DNA from: DASVLX01 sp035552275
Lineage (GTDB): Bacteria > Actinomycetota > Actinomycetes > Mycobacteriales > Pseudonocardiaceae
Direction: 5' to 3'
DNA length: 26,810 bases
Assembly (NCBI GenBank): GCA_035552275.1
Contig: DASZLR010000129.1
Span: 1 to 26,810, forward strand
Shown: piece by piece, positions 14,975-22,731 of the stretch
How positions within the stretch are numbered: position 1 is the stretch's first letter
Layout of the letters: each line of letters begins with the position of its first letter
Notes under the pieces: generated by a model
The model's database searches: none
What the model saw: the letters and a program-made list of their open reading frames with translations, nothing else
Told to the model about the DNA's origin: nothing
Made by a program: the position numbers and the translations under genes

Positions 14975-16579
14975 ATGACCGAAGCAGCGCCGACGCCACT
15001 GTCGGCGCCGTCTGCGCTCACCGTGGCGGAGGTCCTGGACCTGCCGGTGGTGAAGGCCTCCCGGCCACGGGTGGTCGCCGGCGAGTCCCATTTGGACCGC
15101 CGGGTGCGGTGGGTGCACACCACCGAGCTGACCGATCCGGCCTCGTTCCTCAAGGGCGGCGAACTGGTGCTCACCACGGGTGTGCCGCTGCCCACCGAGC
15201 CCGCGCAGGTCCGCCGCTATGTGGACGAGCTCGCCGACATCGGCGCGGCCGGCCTGATGATCGAGCTGGTCCGGCGCTATCGCCGACCGCCCGAGGTGCT
15301 GGTCAGCGCCTGCCGCGCCCGCGACTTCCCGTTGATCGCGCTGTCCGAGGACGTCAACTTCGTTGACGTCACCCAGGTCGTGCACGCGCTGATCCTCGGC
15401 AACCAGGCCGAGGCGATGCGCCGGACGCAGCAGATCCACGAGCGGTTCACCGAGTTGACCTTGCGCGGCGCCGGCCCACAGGAGGTGGTGCGCGCGGCGG
15501 CGGGCATGGTCGGCTGCCCGGTTGTGCTGGAGAACCTGGTGCACCAGGCGGTGATCTGCGAACCGGCCGGCCAGCTCATCGAAGATGTGCTCGGCGGCTG
15601 GGAACGACGGTCCAGGGCCACCCCGCACTCCAATCAGCCGGCGGTGCGCGGCCCGGAGGGCTGGCTGGTGACGCCTGTCGAGTACCGGGGGCAACGCTGG
15701 GGGCGGGTCGCGATGCTCGCCGGACCGGCCCCCGAGGCCGATCACATCGCCGTGCTCGAACGCACCGCGATGGCGCTCACCATCACCCGGCTCATCCATC
15801 CGGCCAACTGGGAGCGCGGCGCGCACCGCAGTGTGCTGGTCGACCTCGCTGAACAGCGGTACCGCTCCCCCGCCGAGGCGCGGGCGCGGGCGGAGGCGCT
15901 GGGCCTGTCCGTCGGCGGCGGCCGGTTCGTCGCCGCGCTGGTGGATCCCGCCGATCTGGGCGAGCGCGCCCATCTGGAGGACGAGTTGGTCGCCGACCTC
16001 GCCGCCGCCGGAATCCCGGCGCTGGTCGGCGAGTTGAACGAAGGCCAGGTCGGGCTGCTGCTGGCGTTGGGCAAGGACACCGCGTGGCGGCCGGCGATGG
16101 AACGGCTGAGCCGGCTGGTCCGGAAGAGGTATCCGCAGGCGATCATCAGCGTCGGCTCGGAGGTGGACGACGTCACCCACGTCGCGCGCTCGTTGTGGGA
16201 CGCGTCTCGGGTAGCCGAGGCGGCGCTGCCCGGCGACACCGGAGCGCCCTTCCACGAGCCGTCGGACATCGGCCTGCGGCAACTGCTGTACGCCCTGCGC
16301 GAGGACGTGCGGGTGCAGGACTACGCGGAGCGCCAGATCGGGCCGCTGGTCGACTACGACGCCCGGCACCACACCGAGCTGGTCGCGACCCTCCGGCACT
16401 ATCTGGGCGCGGCCGGGAACAAGACGATCACCGCTCGCCGCGGCAACCTCTCGCGACAGACGCTCTACCAGCGGCTGCACATGATCGAGCGACTACTCGG
16501 CCGGGACCTGGAGTCCGGCGAGCAGCGGGCCGAACTGCAGGTGGCGATCACGGCGCTGGATGTGCTGCGGCTGGGATAG
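14975..16579 (+). CDS. PucR-family transcriptional regulator of the gab genes
   Basis: The 534-residue protein has the PucR layout. An N-terminal ligand-type domain (about 14-130) contains VLDLPVVKASRPRVVAG, then VRWVHTTELTDPASFLKGGELVL split between neighbouring strands. A central CdaR GGDEF-like region follows (about 270-400). The C-terminal helix-turn-helix (about 465-530) contains LVATLRHYLGAAGNKTITA and NLSRQTLYQRLHMIERLLGRDL. ATG 14975 has GGAGAG six bases upstream. It is divergent from gabT-gabD across a 185-bp gap, the arrangement known for PucR-type GABA regulators of actinobacteria, so it probably activates gabTD. Its 3' end overlaps the convergent MFS gene by 32 bp. Confidence 0.9.
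   Translation: MTEAAPTPLSAPSALTVAEVLDLPVVKASRPRVVAGESHLDRRVRWVHTTELTDPASFLKGGELVLTTGVPLPTEPAQVRRYVDELADIGAAGLMIELVRRYRRPPEVLVSACRARDFPLIALSEDVNFVDVTQVVHALILGNQAEAMRRTQQIHERFTELTLRGAGPQEVVRAAAGMVGCPVVLENLVHQAVICEPAGQLIEDVLGGWERRSRATPHSNQPAVRGPEGWLVTPVEYRGQRWGRVAMLAGPAPEADHIAVLERTAMALTITRLIHPANWERGAHRSVLVDLAEQRYRSPAEARARAEALGLSVGGGRFVAALVDPADLGERAHLEDELVADLAAAGIPALVGELNEGQVGLLLALGKDTAWRPAMERLSRLVRKRYPQAIISVGSEVDDVTHVARSLWDASRVAEAALPGDTGAPFHEPSDIGLRQLLYALREDVRVQDYAERQIGPLVDYDARHHTELVATLRHYLGAAGNKTITARRGNLSRQTLYQRLHMIERLLGRDLESGEQRAELQVAITALDVLRLG
15350..15370. repeat. 9-bp-arm inverted repeat inside the PucR-type gene
   Basis: GACGTCAAC (15350-15358), TTC, GTTGACGTC (15362-15370): perfect arms encoding DVNFVDV in the N-terminal domain. 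It could be an intragenic operator or coincidence of the coding sequence. Confidence 0.4.
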
Positions 16580-18662
16580 CGGGGGCCGCACGGCCCTGAA
16601 CGGGGCTGGCGGGCAGGCCGTTGGCGAAGTCCTCGGTGATCAGCCGCTTGGCGACGGCGCCCACGGCGACCCGCAGATCGGGGCCGCAGGGCCGGCCACG
16701 GTCGCGCTCCAACTGATCGTTGATCCAGTTGGTCCACGCCGTGCTGATCGCGGCCATCTCGGTGCGGCCGGCCTCGGTCAGCGACAGCCCGCCGTTCTCG
16801 GCGAGGTAGCCGTCCTGGATCACCCGGTCGAACACCGGCGCCAGCACCTCCGGCGGCACGGTGCGGCGAGCCGCGATGATGTCCAGGCTGGCCTGCCCGA
16901 ACGCGCGGGTGAACAGCCCGACCTGGACGACCGCCCACGCGCCGGCGACGTCCAGTCGGGTGCCGGAGTCGGCGAGCAGCCGGCGCACGGTGTGCACGTC
17001 GGAGCCGCGCAGGATCTTGGCCACCGACAGCTCCAGCAACCGGTCGCGGTCACCGGTCGACGGCGAGGCGAACCCGTCCCCCATGTCGGTGGAGGTGGCG
17101 CGGGCGCTGCCGCGCAGCGGGACCTGTTTCAGGAACAGCGCCACCACGAACCCGAGCAGCGCGACGGCCACCGACCAGAGGAACACTGTGTGCAGTGAAT
17201 TCGCATATGCGTCGACAATGGGCCGCGCCGTCGCGGCCGGCAACGAGTGCAGCGACCGCGGATTGCGGGCTGCTCCTATCAGGACAGTCGGGTTCACGCC
17301 GCCGGCGCGCACGGCGGTAGCGATGCCGGCGGTGAGTTTCGGCGCGAGCTGGTTGGCGTAGATGGTGCCGAACACGGCCGCGCCGAATGAGCCGCCCAGC
17401 GTCCGGAAGAACGTGACGGCCGAGGTCGCGGTGCCGAGGTCGGCGTACTCCACGGTGTTCTGCACGACGATGGTCAACACCTGCATGCTCAGCCCGATGC
17501 CGAGGCCGAGCACGAACATGTACAGCGACTGCAGCCACCGGCTGGTGTCCGCGCCCATCAATGACAGCAGATACAGGCCGCCGGCCATCACCAGGCAGCC
17601 GATGATCGGGAAGATCCGGTACGCGCCGGTTCGGCTGACCACGTTGCCGCTGGACACCGACGCGATCAGCAGCCCGAGCACCAGCGGCAGGGTGCGCACG
17701 CCGGAGATGGTCGGCGAGTCGCCGTTGACGTATTGCAGGAATGTCGGCAGGAATGTCATCGCGCCGAGCATGGTGAAGCCGACGACGAAGCTGAGCAGCA
17801 GGCAGACCGTGAACACCGGATTTCGGAACAGCCGCATCGGCAGCATCGCTTCGGTGGCGCGGCTTTCCGCGACCGCGAACAGCGCCAGCCCGACCACCCC
17901 GGCGGCGAACAGTCCGATGATCACCGGCGAGCCCCAGGCGTACTGGTTGCCACCCCAACTGGTGGCCAGGATCAACGCGCTGGCGCCGACCGCGACCAGC
18001 CCGATGCCGAGATAGTCGATGATCGGGCGGACCTTCGAGACGATCGAGGGAATGGTCCGAGCCGAGACGGCGACCACCAGGATCGCGATCGGCACGTTCA
18101 CGTAGAACGCCCACCGCCAACTCAGGTCGTCGGTGAACACGCCGCCGAGCACTGGTCCGATCACGGTCGACACGCCGAAGACCGCGCCGATCGCGCCCTG
18201 GTACCGGCCCCGGTCGCGCAGCGGGATCACGTCGGCGATCAACGCCATCGCGGTGACCATCAGCCCGCCGGCGCCGATGCCCTGCACCCCACGCCAGGTG
18301 ATCAGCCAGGACATGCTGTTCGCCAGCCCGCACAGGAACGACCCGCCGATGAAGATGATGGCGGACAGTTGGAAGATCAGCTTGCGGCCGAAGATGTCGC
18401 CGAGCTTGCCGACCAGCGCGGAGCTGACCGTTTCGGTCAGCAGATAGGCGGTGACCACCCAGGACATATGCGAGGCTCCGCCGAGGTCCGAGACGATCGT
18501 CGGCAACGCGGTGCCCACGATCGTCTGGTCCAGGGCGGCGAGCAGCATGCCGAGCACGATGGTGGCGAACACGACGTTGCGTTGCCGCCGGTCCAGCACG
18601 GGCGGCTCGTCGGCGACTTGGCTCGTCTCGATCACCGTGGACTGGTCGGACACGTCTGGCAC
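16548..18662 (-). CDS. DHA2-family MFS multidrug exporter with C-terminal soluble extension
   Basis: The 704-residue product has a 14-helix EmrB/QacA-type transporter in residues about 25-520. Visible are LDQTIVGTALPTIVSDLGG in TM1, GKLGDIFGRK (motif A), RGVQGIGAGGLM, and motif C AVFGVSTVIGPVLGGVFTD. It exports drugs by proton antiport across the cytoplasmic membrane. Beyond the last helix are about 160 soluble residues (DRDRLLELSVAKIL to RLITEDF) that read like a helical or winged-helix-like domain (LSLTEAGRTEM resembles a MarR-type wing), so the protein is much longer than the usual 480-540 residues. The start is GTG 18662 with GAGG eight bases upstream. It diverges from the MMPL gene. Confidence 0.9.
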   Translation of the reverse strand: MPDVSDQSTVIETSQVADEPPVLDRRQRNVVFATIVLGMLLAALDQTIVGTALPTIVSDLGGASHMSWVVTAYLLTETVSSALVGKLGDIFGRKLIFQLSAIIFIGGSFLCGLANSMSWLITWRGVQGIGAGGLMVTAMALIADVIPLRDRGRYQGAIGAVFGVSTVIGPVLGGVFTDDLSWRWAFYVNVPIAILVVAVSARTIPSIVSKVRPIIDYLGIGLVAVGASALILATSWGGNQYAWGSPVIIGLFAAGVVGLALFAVAESRATEAMLPMRLFRNPVFTVCLLLSFVVGFTMLGAMTFLPTFLQYVNGDSPTISGVRTLPLVLGLLIASVSSGNVVSRTGAYRIFPIIGCLVMAGGLYLLSLMGADTSRWLQSLYMFVLGLGIGLSMQVLTIVVQNTVEYADLGTATSAVTFFRTLGGSFGAAVFGTIYANQLAPKLTAGIATAVRAGGVNPTVLIGAARNPRSLHSLPAATARPIVDAYANSLHTVFLWSVAVALLGFVVALFLKQVPLRGSARATSTDMGDGFASPSTGDRDRLLELSVAKILRGSDVHTVRRLLADSGTRLDVAGAWAVVQVGLFTRAFGQASLDIIAARRTVPPEVLAPVFDRVIQDGYLAENGGLSLTEAGRTEMAAISTAWTNWINDQLERDRGRPCGPDLRVAVGAVAKRLITEDFANGLPASPVQGRAAPAIPAAAHPAP

Positions 18663-18831
18663 GTCGACAGCCTCACACGAGGCCGGTGCGGTCGCATGCC
18701 GAGATCGTGACCTTCTCGACTGGCGCCCGCCCGCGATAATCGCGTTACCTACCAGGAGCTACCGCAGCCACTGGATCTACTGGGCTCTACGGGAAGGATC
18801 TGCCACGTCGCCACCACGTCTCCGAGGCAGG

Positions 18832-21150
18832 TTGGGCGCGGCGCCGGCCGCGGTGCGCCTGGCCAGGTGGAGCGCGCGCCGGCCGGCCTGGGTGATCGTC
18901 GCCTGGATCGCGTTCGTGATCGCCTGCTTCACCGCCGGGACGGTCACCGGCGTCACCCAGCAGACCACGGCGGACCAGCACATCGGGGACGCGTCCCGAG
19001 CGGCCGACCTGCTGCGCGCGGGCGGGCTGACCACGCCGGACATGGAGAGCGTGCTGATCTCCAGCACGGCTGACACCGGCAGCACCGAGAGCAGAGCCGA
19101 CAGCACCACGATGGCGACCGCGGCGGCCACCATCGCCGACATCATGCGGGCGCAGCCGGTCGTCTCCGGGGTCGACCCGGCGGCTCCCGCGCCGAACGGC
19201 CACGCGCTGCTCATCCGGATCACTCTGCGAGGCGACGCCGAGACGGCCGCTCATCAGCGGGTCCAGCCGCTGTTGGATGCCACCGCCGCGGTGCAGCGGG
19301 ACTATCCGACGCTGCGGATCGAGGAGGCCGGCACCGCGTCCATCGCGCTGGCCCAGGACCAGACGACCGGCGCGGACTTCCAGCGCGCCGAGTTGTTCAG
19401 CGTCCCCGTGACGCTGCTGATCCTGTTGCTCGCGTTCGGCGCGCTGGTGGCCGCCGGGATTCCGGTGCTGCTGGCGCTGTCCGCGGTGGCGGCCGCGATC
19501 GGGCTGTCGGCGGCGGTGTCCCGGTTCGTTCCGGTGACCGGCTCGGCCGACAGCATGGTGCTGCTGATCGGCATGGCGGTCGGCGTCGACTACTCCTTGT
19601 TCTACCTGCGCCGGGAGCGCGAGGAACGCCGGTACGGCGCCGGGCGGCTGGAGGCGATCGAACTGGCCGCCGGCACGTCCGGGCATGCCGTGCTGGTGTC
19701 CGGAACCGCGGTGATCAGCGCGATGACCGGGCTGTTTCTGGCCAGGGACGCGATTTTCTCGTCGCTGGCGGTGAGCGCGATCCTGGTGGTCGCGGTCGCC
19801 GTGCTGGGTTCGCTGACCGTGTTGCCGGCCGCGATGTCCGCGCTGGGCCGGCGGATCGACCGGCTGCGGGTGCCGTTGTTGTGGCGGCGCACGGAAAAAC
19901 GGGCCCGCGCAGACCGAACAACCCGCACCGACCGGGCAGACCGGATTGGGCGCGTGGGCCCGCCCCGGTTCTGGTCGCTGCTGCTGCGACCGGCGCTGCG
20001 GCATCCGCTGATCACGCTGGTGTTGTCGGTCGCGGCGCTGTTGGCGTTGGCCTCGCCAGCGCTGAACATGCGGCTGAAACTGCCCGGGATCGAGGATGTG
20101 CCGCGTTCGCTGGCCGTGATGCGGACCTACGACCGGATCACCGCCGCGTTCCCCAACACCGGGACGGCGCACCAGGTCGTGGTGCGCGCGCCGGCGGGCC
20201 GAAACAAGGACGTCCGGACCGAGCTGGCCGACCTGAACACGCGGCTGATCAGTGATCCGCTGTTCGTGTTCACAGTGCCGGCCGCGGTCCGGTCCTCGGC
20301 CGACGACACGATCACCGAGATGGACGTGGTCACGCCGTATCCGGACGGCAGCGATCAGGCTCGGCAGTCGCTGACCGAGTTGCGGAAGCAGTTGTTGCCG
20401 GCAACGGTGGGCGCGGTGGGGGGCGCGGAGTACGTGGTTGGTGGGCCGGTGGCCATCGACGCGGACTATTCGGCGCACACCGCGCGCCAGTTGCCGCTGG
20501 TCATCGCGTTCGTCCTGTTGTTGACATTCCTGATCATGGCGGTGACGTTCCGGTCGCTGGTCATCGCGCTGACCGCCATCGTCCTCAACCTGCTGTCCGC
20601 CGCGTCGGCGTATGGCCTGCTGACCTGGGTTTTCCAGGGAACCTGGGCGAACGGGGCGTTGGATTTCCGCTCCAGCGGCGCGGTGGTGACCTGGCTGCCG
20701 CTGTTCCTGTTCGCGGTGCTGTCCGGATTGTCCATGGACTACCACGTGTTCGTCGTCAGCCGGATTCGAGAAGCCGCCGATCGGGGGAAGTCGACCAGGA
20801 ACGCGGTGGCCGAGGGCATCACGGGGTCGGCCGGGGTGGTGACCAGCGCGGCGGTGGTGATGGTCGCGGTGTTCGCCATCTTCGCCACATTGTCGACAAT
20901 CGACATGAAACAGCTCGGCGTCGGCCTGGCCGCCGCGATTCTGATCGACGCGACGATCATCCGGGCGGTCGTGCTGCCCAGCGCGATGAGCCTGCTCGGC
21001 GAAGCCAACTGGTGGGCGCCGAAGTTCTTGCGCCGCATCACCTACGTTGCCCGGCACAGCCCGGTGGCCGCTTACCGGCGGGACGTGGCCGCGACACACA
21101 CCGCCCGCCGGACCGGCGACCCAACAGCGGACCGGCCCACTGGGCGGTGA
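18832..21150 (+). CDS. MMPL-family RND transporter
   Basis: The product is about 772 residues with two repeats, each one helix, a large extracytoplasmic loop and a five-helix bundle. Visible are RRPAWVIVAWIAFVIACF (TM1), MVLLIGMAVGVDYSLFYLRR (TM4 proton-relay Asp-Tyr pair), GHAVLVSGTAVISAMTGLFLA, and in the second half LFLFAVLSGLSMDYHVFVVSRI with GVVTSAAVVMVAVFAIFA. Relatives export lipids or hydrophobic compounds. The frame is open to 18451, but the first part is antisense to the MFS gene. TTG 18832 after GAGG (18824-18827) is the best of weak options; GTG 18853 is the alternative. A near copy of the dispersed palindrome lies inside at 20888-20901. Confidence 0.85.
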   Translation: MGAAPAAVRLARWSARRPAWVIVAWIAFVIACFTAGTVTGVTQQTTADQHIGDASRAADLLRAGGLTTPDMESVLISSTADTGSTESRADSTTMATAAATIADIMRAQPVVSGVDPAAPAPNGHALLIRITLRGDAETAAHQRVQPLLDATAAVQRDYPTLRIEEAGTASIALAQDQTTGADFQRAELFSVPVTLLILLLAFGALVAAGIPVLLALSAVAAAIGLSAAVSRFVPVTGSADSMVLLIGMAVGVDYSLFYLRREREERRYGAGRLEAIELAAGTSGHAVLVSGTAVISAMTGLFLARDAIFSSLAVSAILVVAVAVLGSLTVLPAAMSALGRRIDRLRVPLLWRRTEKRARADRTTRTDRADRIGRVGPPRFWSLLLRPALRHPLITLVLSVAALLALASPALNMRLKLPGIEDVPRSLAVMRTYDRITAAFPNTGTAHQVVVRAPAGRNKDVRTELADLNTRLISDPLFVFTVPAAVRSSADDTITEMDVVTPYPDGSDQARQSLTELRKQLLPATVGAVGGAEYVVGGPVAIDADYSAHTARQLPLVIAFVLLLTFLIMAVTFRSLVIALTAIVLNLLSAASAYGLLTWVFQGTWANGALDFRSSGAVVTWLPLFLFAVLSGLSMDYHVFVVSRIREAADRGKSTRNAVAEGITGSAGVVTSAAVVMVAVFAIFATLSTIDMKQLGVGLAAAILIDATIIRAVVLPSAMSLLGEANWWAPKFLRRITYVARHSPVAAYRRDVAATHTARRTGDPTADRPTGR
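20888..20901. repeat. Near copy of the dispersed palindrome in the MMPL gene
   Basis: CATTGTCGACAATC matches 13 of 14 positions; the inner 12 bp are a perfect palindrome. It encodes LSTID near the end of the second membrane bundle. Confidence 0.7.
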
Positions 21151-21183
21151 ACGCACCCGAACGATGACCTCGGCCGAACAGGC

Positions 21184-21211
21184 TTGACGTATCCCCATAT
21201 GGGTATACGAT
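21184..21211 (+). promoter_or_regulatory. Leaderless promoter with ArsR-type operator
   Basis: TTGACG (21184-21189) and TACGAT (21206-21211) make a -35/-10 pair with a 16-bp spacer. The expected start of transcription falls at or beside the ATG at 21218, and no Shine-Dalgarno sequence precedes that ATG. Between the boxes lies a perfect CCCATATGGG (21194-21203) inside a longer imperfect palindrome (21189-21208). This is the expected position for autorepression by the ArsR product. Confidence 0.65.
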
Positions 21212-21217
21212 TGGGTC

Positions 21218-21574
21218 ATGGCACGAGCAGCGACGACGGCGGACGCGTTCAACGCGGTGGCCGAGCCTCGCCGGCGACAGATCCTGGATGTCCTCGCCGC
21301 CGGGGAACGGCCGGTGAACGACCTCGTCACGCTGCTCGGCCTGGCGCAGCCGCTGGTGTCCAAGCACCTGCGGGTGCTGCGCGAAGTGGGACTGGTGGAC
21401 GTGCGCGACGAAGGACGGCAGCGGATGTACCGGCTCAATGGCCAGCCGCTCAAACCCATCTACGACTGGGTGAAGAACTACGAACTGTCCTGGACACGTC
21501 GCTTCGACCAGTTGGATGTCGTGTTGGCCGAACTCAACGAAAAGGAGCACGAAGATGGTCGCGGTGACGAGTAG
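21218..21574 (+). CDS. ArsR-family winged-helix repressor
   Basis: The 118-residue regulator has the ArsR fold throughout: DAFNAVAEPRRRQILDVLAA, the recognition segment GLAQPLVSKHLRVLREVGLV, and the wing VRDEGRQRMYRLN. It lacks the CVC-type metal-binding cysteines (there are none in the protein), so it is a non-metal sensor of the kind usually paired with an AHSA1/SRPBCC gene. The next gene is such a protein and overlaps this one by 20 bp. The promoter just upstream carries a palindrome and appears leaderless, suggesting autoregulation. Confidence 0.92.
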   Translation: MARAATTADAFNAVAEPRRRQILDVLAAGERPVNDLVTLLGLAQPLVSKHLRVLREVGLVDVRDEGRQRMYRLNGQPLKPIYDWVKNYELSWTRRFDQLDVVLAELNEKEHEDGRGDE

Positions 21575-22043
21575 CCGTACGGCGGTCGTGACACTCCCGA
21601 CGGACACGCAGATCCAGATCACCCGGGAGTTCAACGCTCCCAGGCATCTTGTCTACCGGGCGTGGACGACACCCGATCTCATCAAACGGTGGTGGAGCGG
21701 CGATCGGGGCGAGGTGACGTTGGCCGACGTCGATCTTCGGGTCGGCGGCGCCTGGCGGTACGTGATGACGGCGCACGGCAGTTTCGAGGTCGGTTTCCAC
21801 GGCGAATACCGGGAGATCGTGCCGAACGAGCGCATCGTCTCGACCGAGGTGTACGAGGGCGCGCCCGACGGCGAAGCGGTGAACACGGTGACCTTCACCG
21901 AAAAGGACGGCCGCACCCTGGTCACGATTCTGGTGCAGCACTCGTGCCAGGAGCATCGCGACGCGCACCTCAACTCCGGCATGGAAGACGGCATGCAGGA
22001 GGCGATGGACCATCTCGAACAGGTCGCTGTGTCGCTGGACTGA
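21555..22043 (+). CDS. SRPBCC / AHSA1 (ATPase activator Aha1-like) domain protein
   Basis: This single-domain 162-residue protein of the START-like hydrophobic-ligand fold contains ITREFNAPRHLVYRAWTTPDLIKRWWSG, read over two strands, RVGGAWRYVM and the C-terminal helix NSGMEDGMQEAMDHLEQV. ATG 21555 is chosen over the frame's earlier start because AAAGGAG (21541-21547) lies upstream. Overlap with the ArsR gene implies coupled expression. Members bind small hydrophobic molecules, but the ligand is unknown. The last codons and the stop are part of a 15-bp tandem duplication that extends past the stop. Confidence 0.9.
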   Translation: MVAVTSSRTAVVTLPTDTQIQITREFNAPRHLVYRAWTTPDLIKRWWSGDRGEVTLADVDLRVGGAWRYVMTAHGSFEVGFHGEYREIVPNERIVSTEVYEGAPDGEAVNTVTFTEKDGRTLVTILVQHSCQEHRDAHLNSGMEDGMQEAMDHLEQVAVSLD

Positions 22044-22058
22044 GTGTCGCTGGACTGA
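22029..22058. repeat. 15-bp perfect tandem duplication across the SRPBCC stop codon
   Basis: GTGTCGCTGGACTGA is repeated exactly (22029-22043 and 22044-22058). The first copy ends with the stop codon, so the second is a noncoding echo of the protein's C terminus. Five more bases of the unit (GTGTC) follow. Confidence 0.9.
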
Positions 22059-22095
22059 GTGTCCTGCCCATGGGCGATCACACCGCCCGACAGGC

Positions 22096-22731
22096 ATGAT
22101 GGCCTCGATCATGACAACGACCAGGAAGTCGGACAGGCGGTCAACCGGCCGGACGGCCGGGCTGCTGCTCGCGGCCGGCGCGGGGCGACGGTACGGAATG
22201 CCCAAGGCGCTGGTCCGGCGCGGCGAACGGCCGTTGGTCGAATGGGCGGCGCGGACCCTGCGCGAAGGTGGCTGCGCACCGGTCGTCGTCGTGCTCGGCG
22301 CGGCCGCCGAGGAGGTCCACGAACAGGCCGACCTTCTCGACGCCCTGATTGTCGACAATCCGGATTGGCCTACGGGCATGGGTTCCTCGCTGCGAGCGGG
22401 CTTGGCCGCGCTCGCCGCGACCGACGCCGAGTCGACCGTGGTCCTGCTGGTCGACACACCGGGCATCACACCGGCCGCGGTGCGCCGACTCACCGCTGCC
22501 GGCTCGACCACGACGAGCCTGGCGGTGGCCACGTATCACGGTGAGCGTGGCCATCCGGTGTTGCTCGGCCGCGAGCACTGGCCGGGCGTGGCGGAACTGG
22601 CGGTCGGGGACGTCGGCGCCCGGCCGTATCTGCGCCGGCATCAGGTGCGCGAGATTCCGTGCGCGGACATCGCCGACGGCCGCGACATCGACACCAATAT
22701 CGACGTCCCGACTCAGGACGGCGGCCGGTAG
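22096..22731 (+). CDS. MobA-like nucleotidyltransferase (molybdenum cofactor cytidylyltransferase type)
   Basis: The 211-residue protein has the nucleotide-binding signature LLLAAGAGRRYGMPKAL, followed by VVVLGAAAEEV, PTGMGSSLRAGLAAL, LLVDTPGITPAAV (the catalytic DxP motif, usually DQP) and GHPVLLGREHW near the substrate site. This fits MocA/CoxC-type enzymes that transfer CMP to molybdopterin, or related NTP transferases. No molybdoenzyme gene is nearby, so the acceptor is uncertain. Three in-frame ATGs (22096, 22099, 22111) are possible and none has a good ribosome binding site. A perfect palindrome copy (22347-22360) encodes IVDN. The 3' end overlaps the convergent membrane-protein gene by 19 bp. 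Confidence 0.82.
   Translation: MMASIMTTTRKSDRRSTGRTAGLLLAAGAGRRYGMPKALVRRGERPLVEWAARTLREGGCAPVVVVLGAAAEEVHEQADLLDALIVDNPDWPTGMGSSLRAGLAALAATDAESTVVLLVDTPGITPAAVRRLTAAGSTTTSLAVATYHGERGHPVLLGREHWPGVAELAVGDVGARPYLRRHQVREIPCADIADGRDIDTNIDVPTQDGGR
22347..22360. repeat. GATTGT-YR-ACAATC palindrome copy 4 (in MobA-like gene)
   Basis: GATTGTCGACAATC, a perfect 14-bp palindrome inside coding sequence. It uses the same codons for IVDNP as the copy in the nitronate monooxygenase gene, although the proteins are unrelated. Confidence 0.85.

Noticed and set aside
14888..16480. 530-codon minus-strand frame opposite the PucR-type gene
   Set aside because: The plus strand encodes a full PucR-family protein; this frame has no recognisable domain.
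16548..18662. MFS gene as the GABA importer of the gab cluster
   Set aside because: Its 14-helix EmrB/QacA pattern with motif C indicates drug export; GABA permeases are of the amino-acid-polyamine family.
18735..18757. GATAAT plus AGGAG as promoter and ribosome binding site of the MMPL gene
   Set aside because: GATAAT resembles a -10 box, but no -35 stands at proper distance and no start codon follows AGGAG in the right frame.
18787..21459. 890-codon open frame on the minus strand across the MMPL and ArsR genes
   Set aside because: It is antisense to well-supported transporter and regulator genes and its product is Arg/Gln/His-rich low-complexity sequence typical of GC-rich shadow frames.
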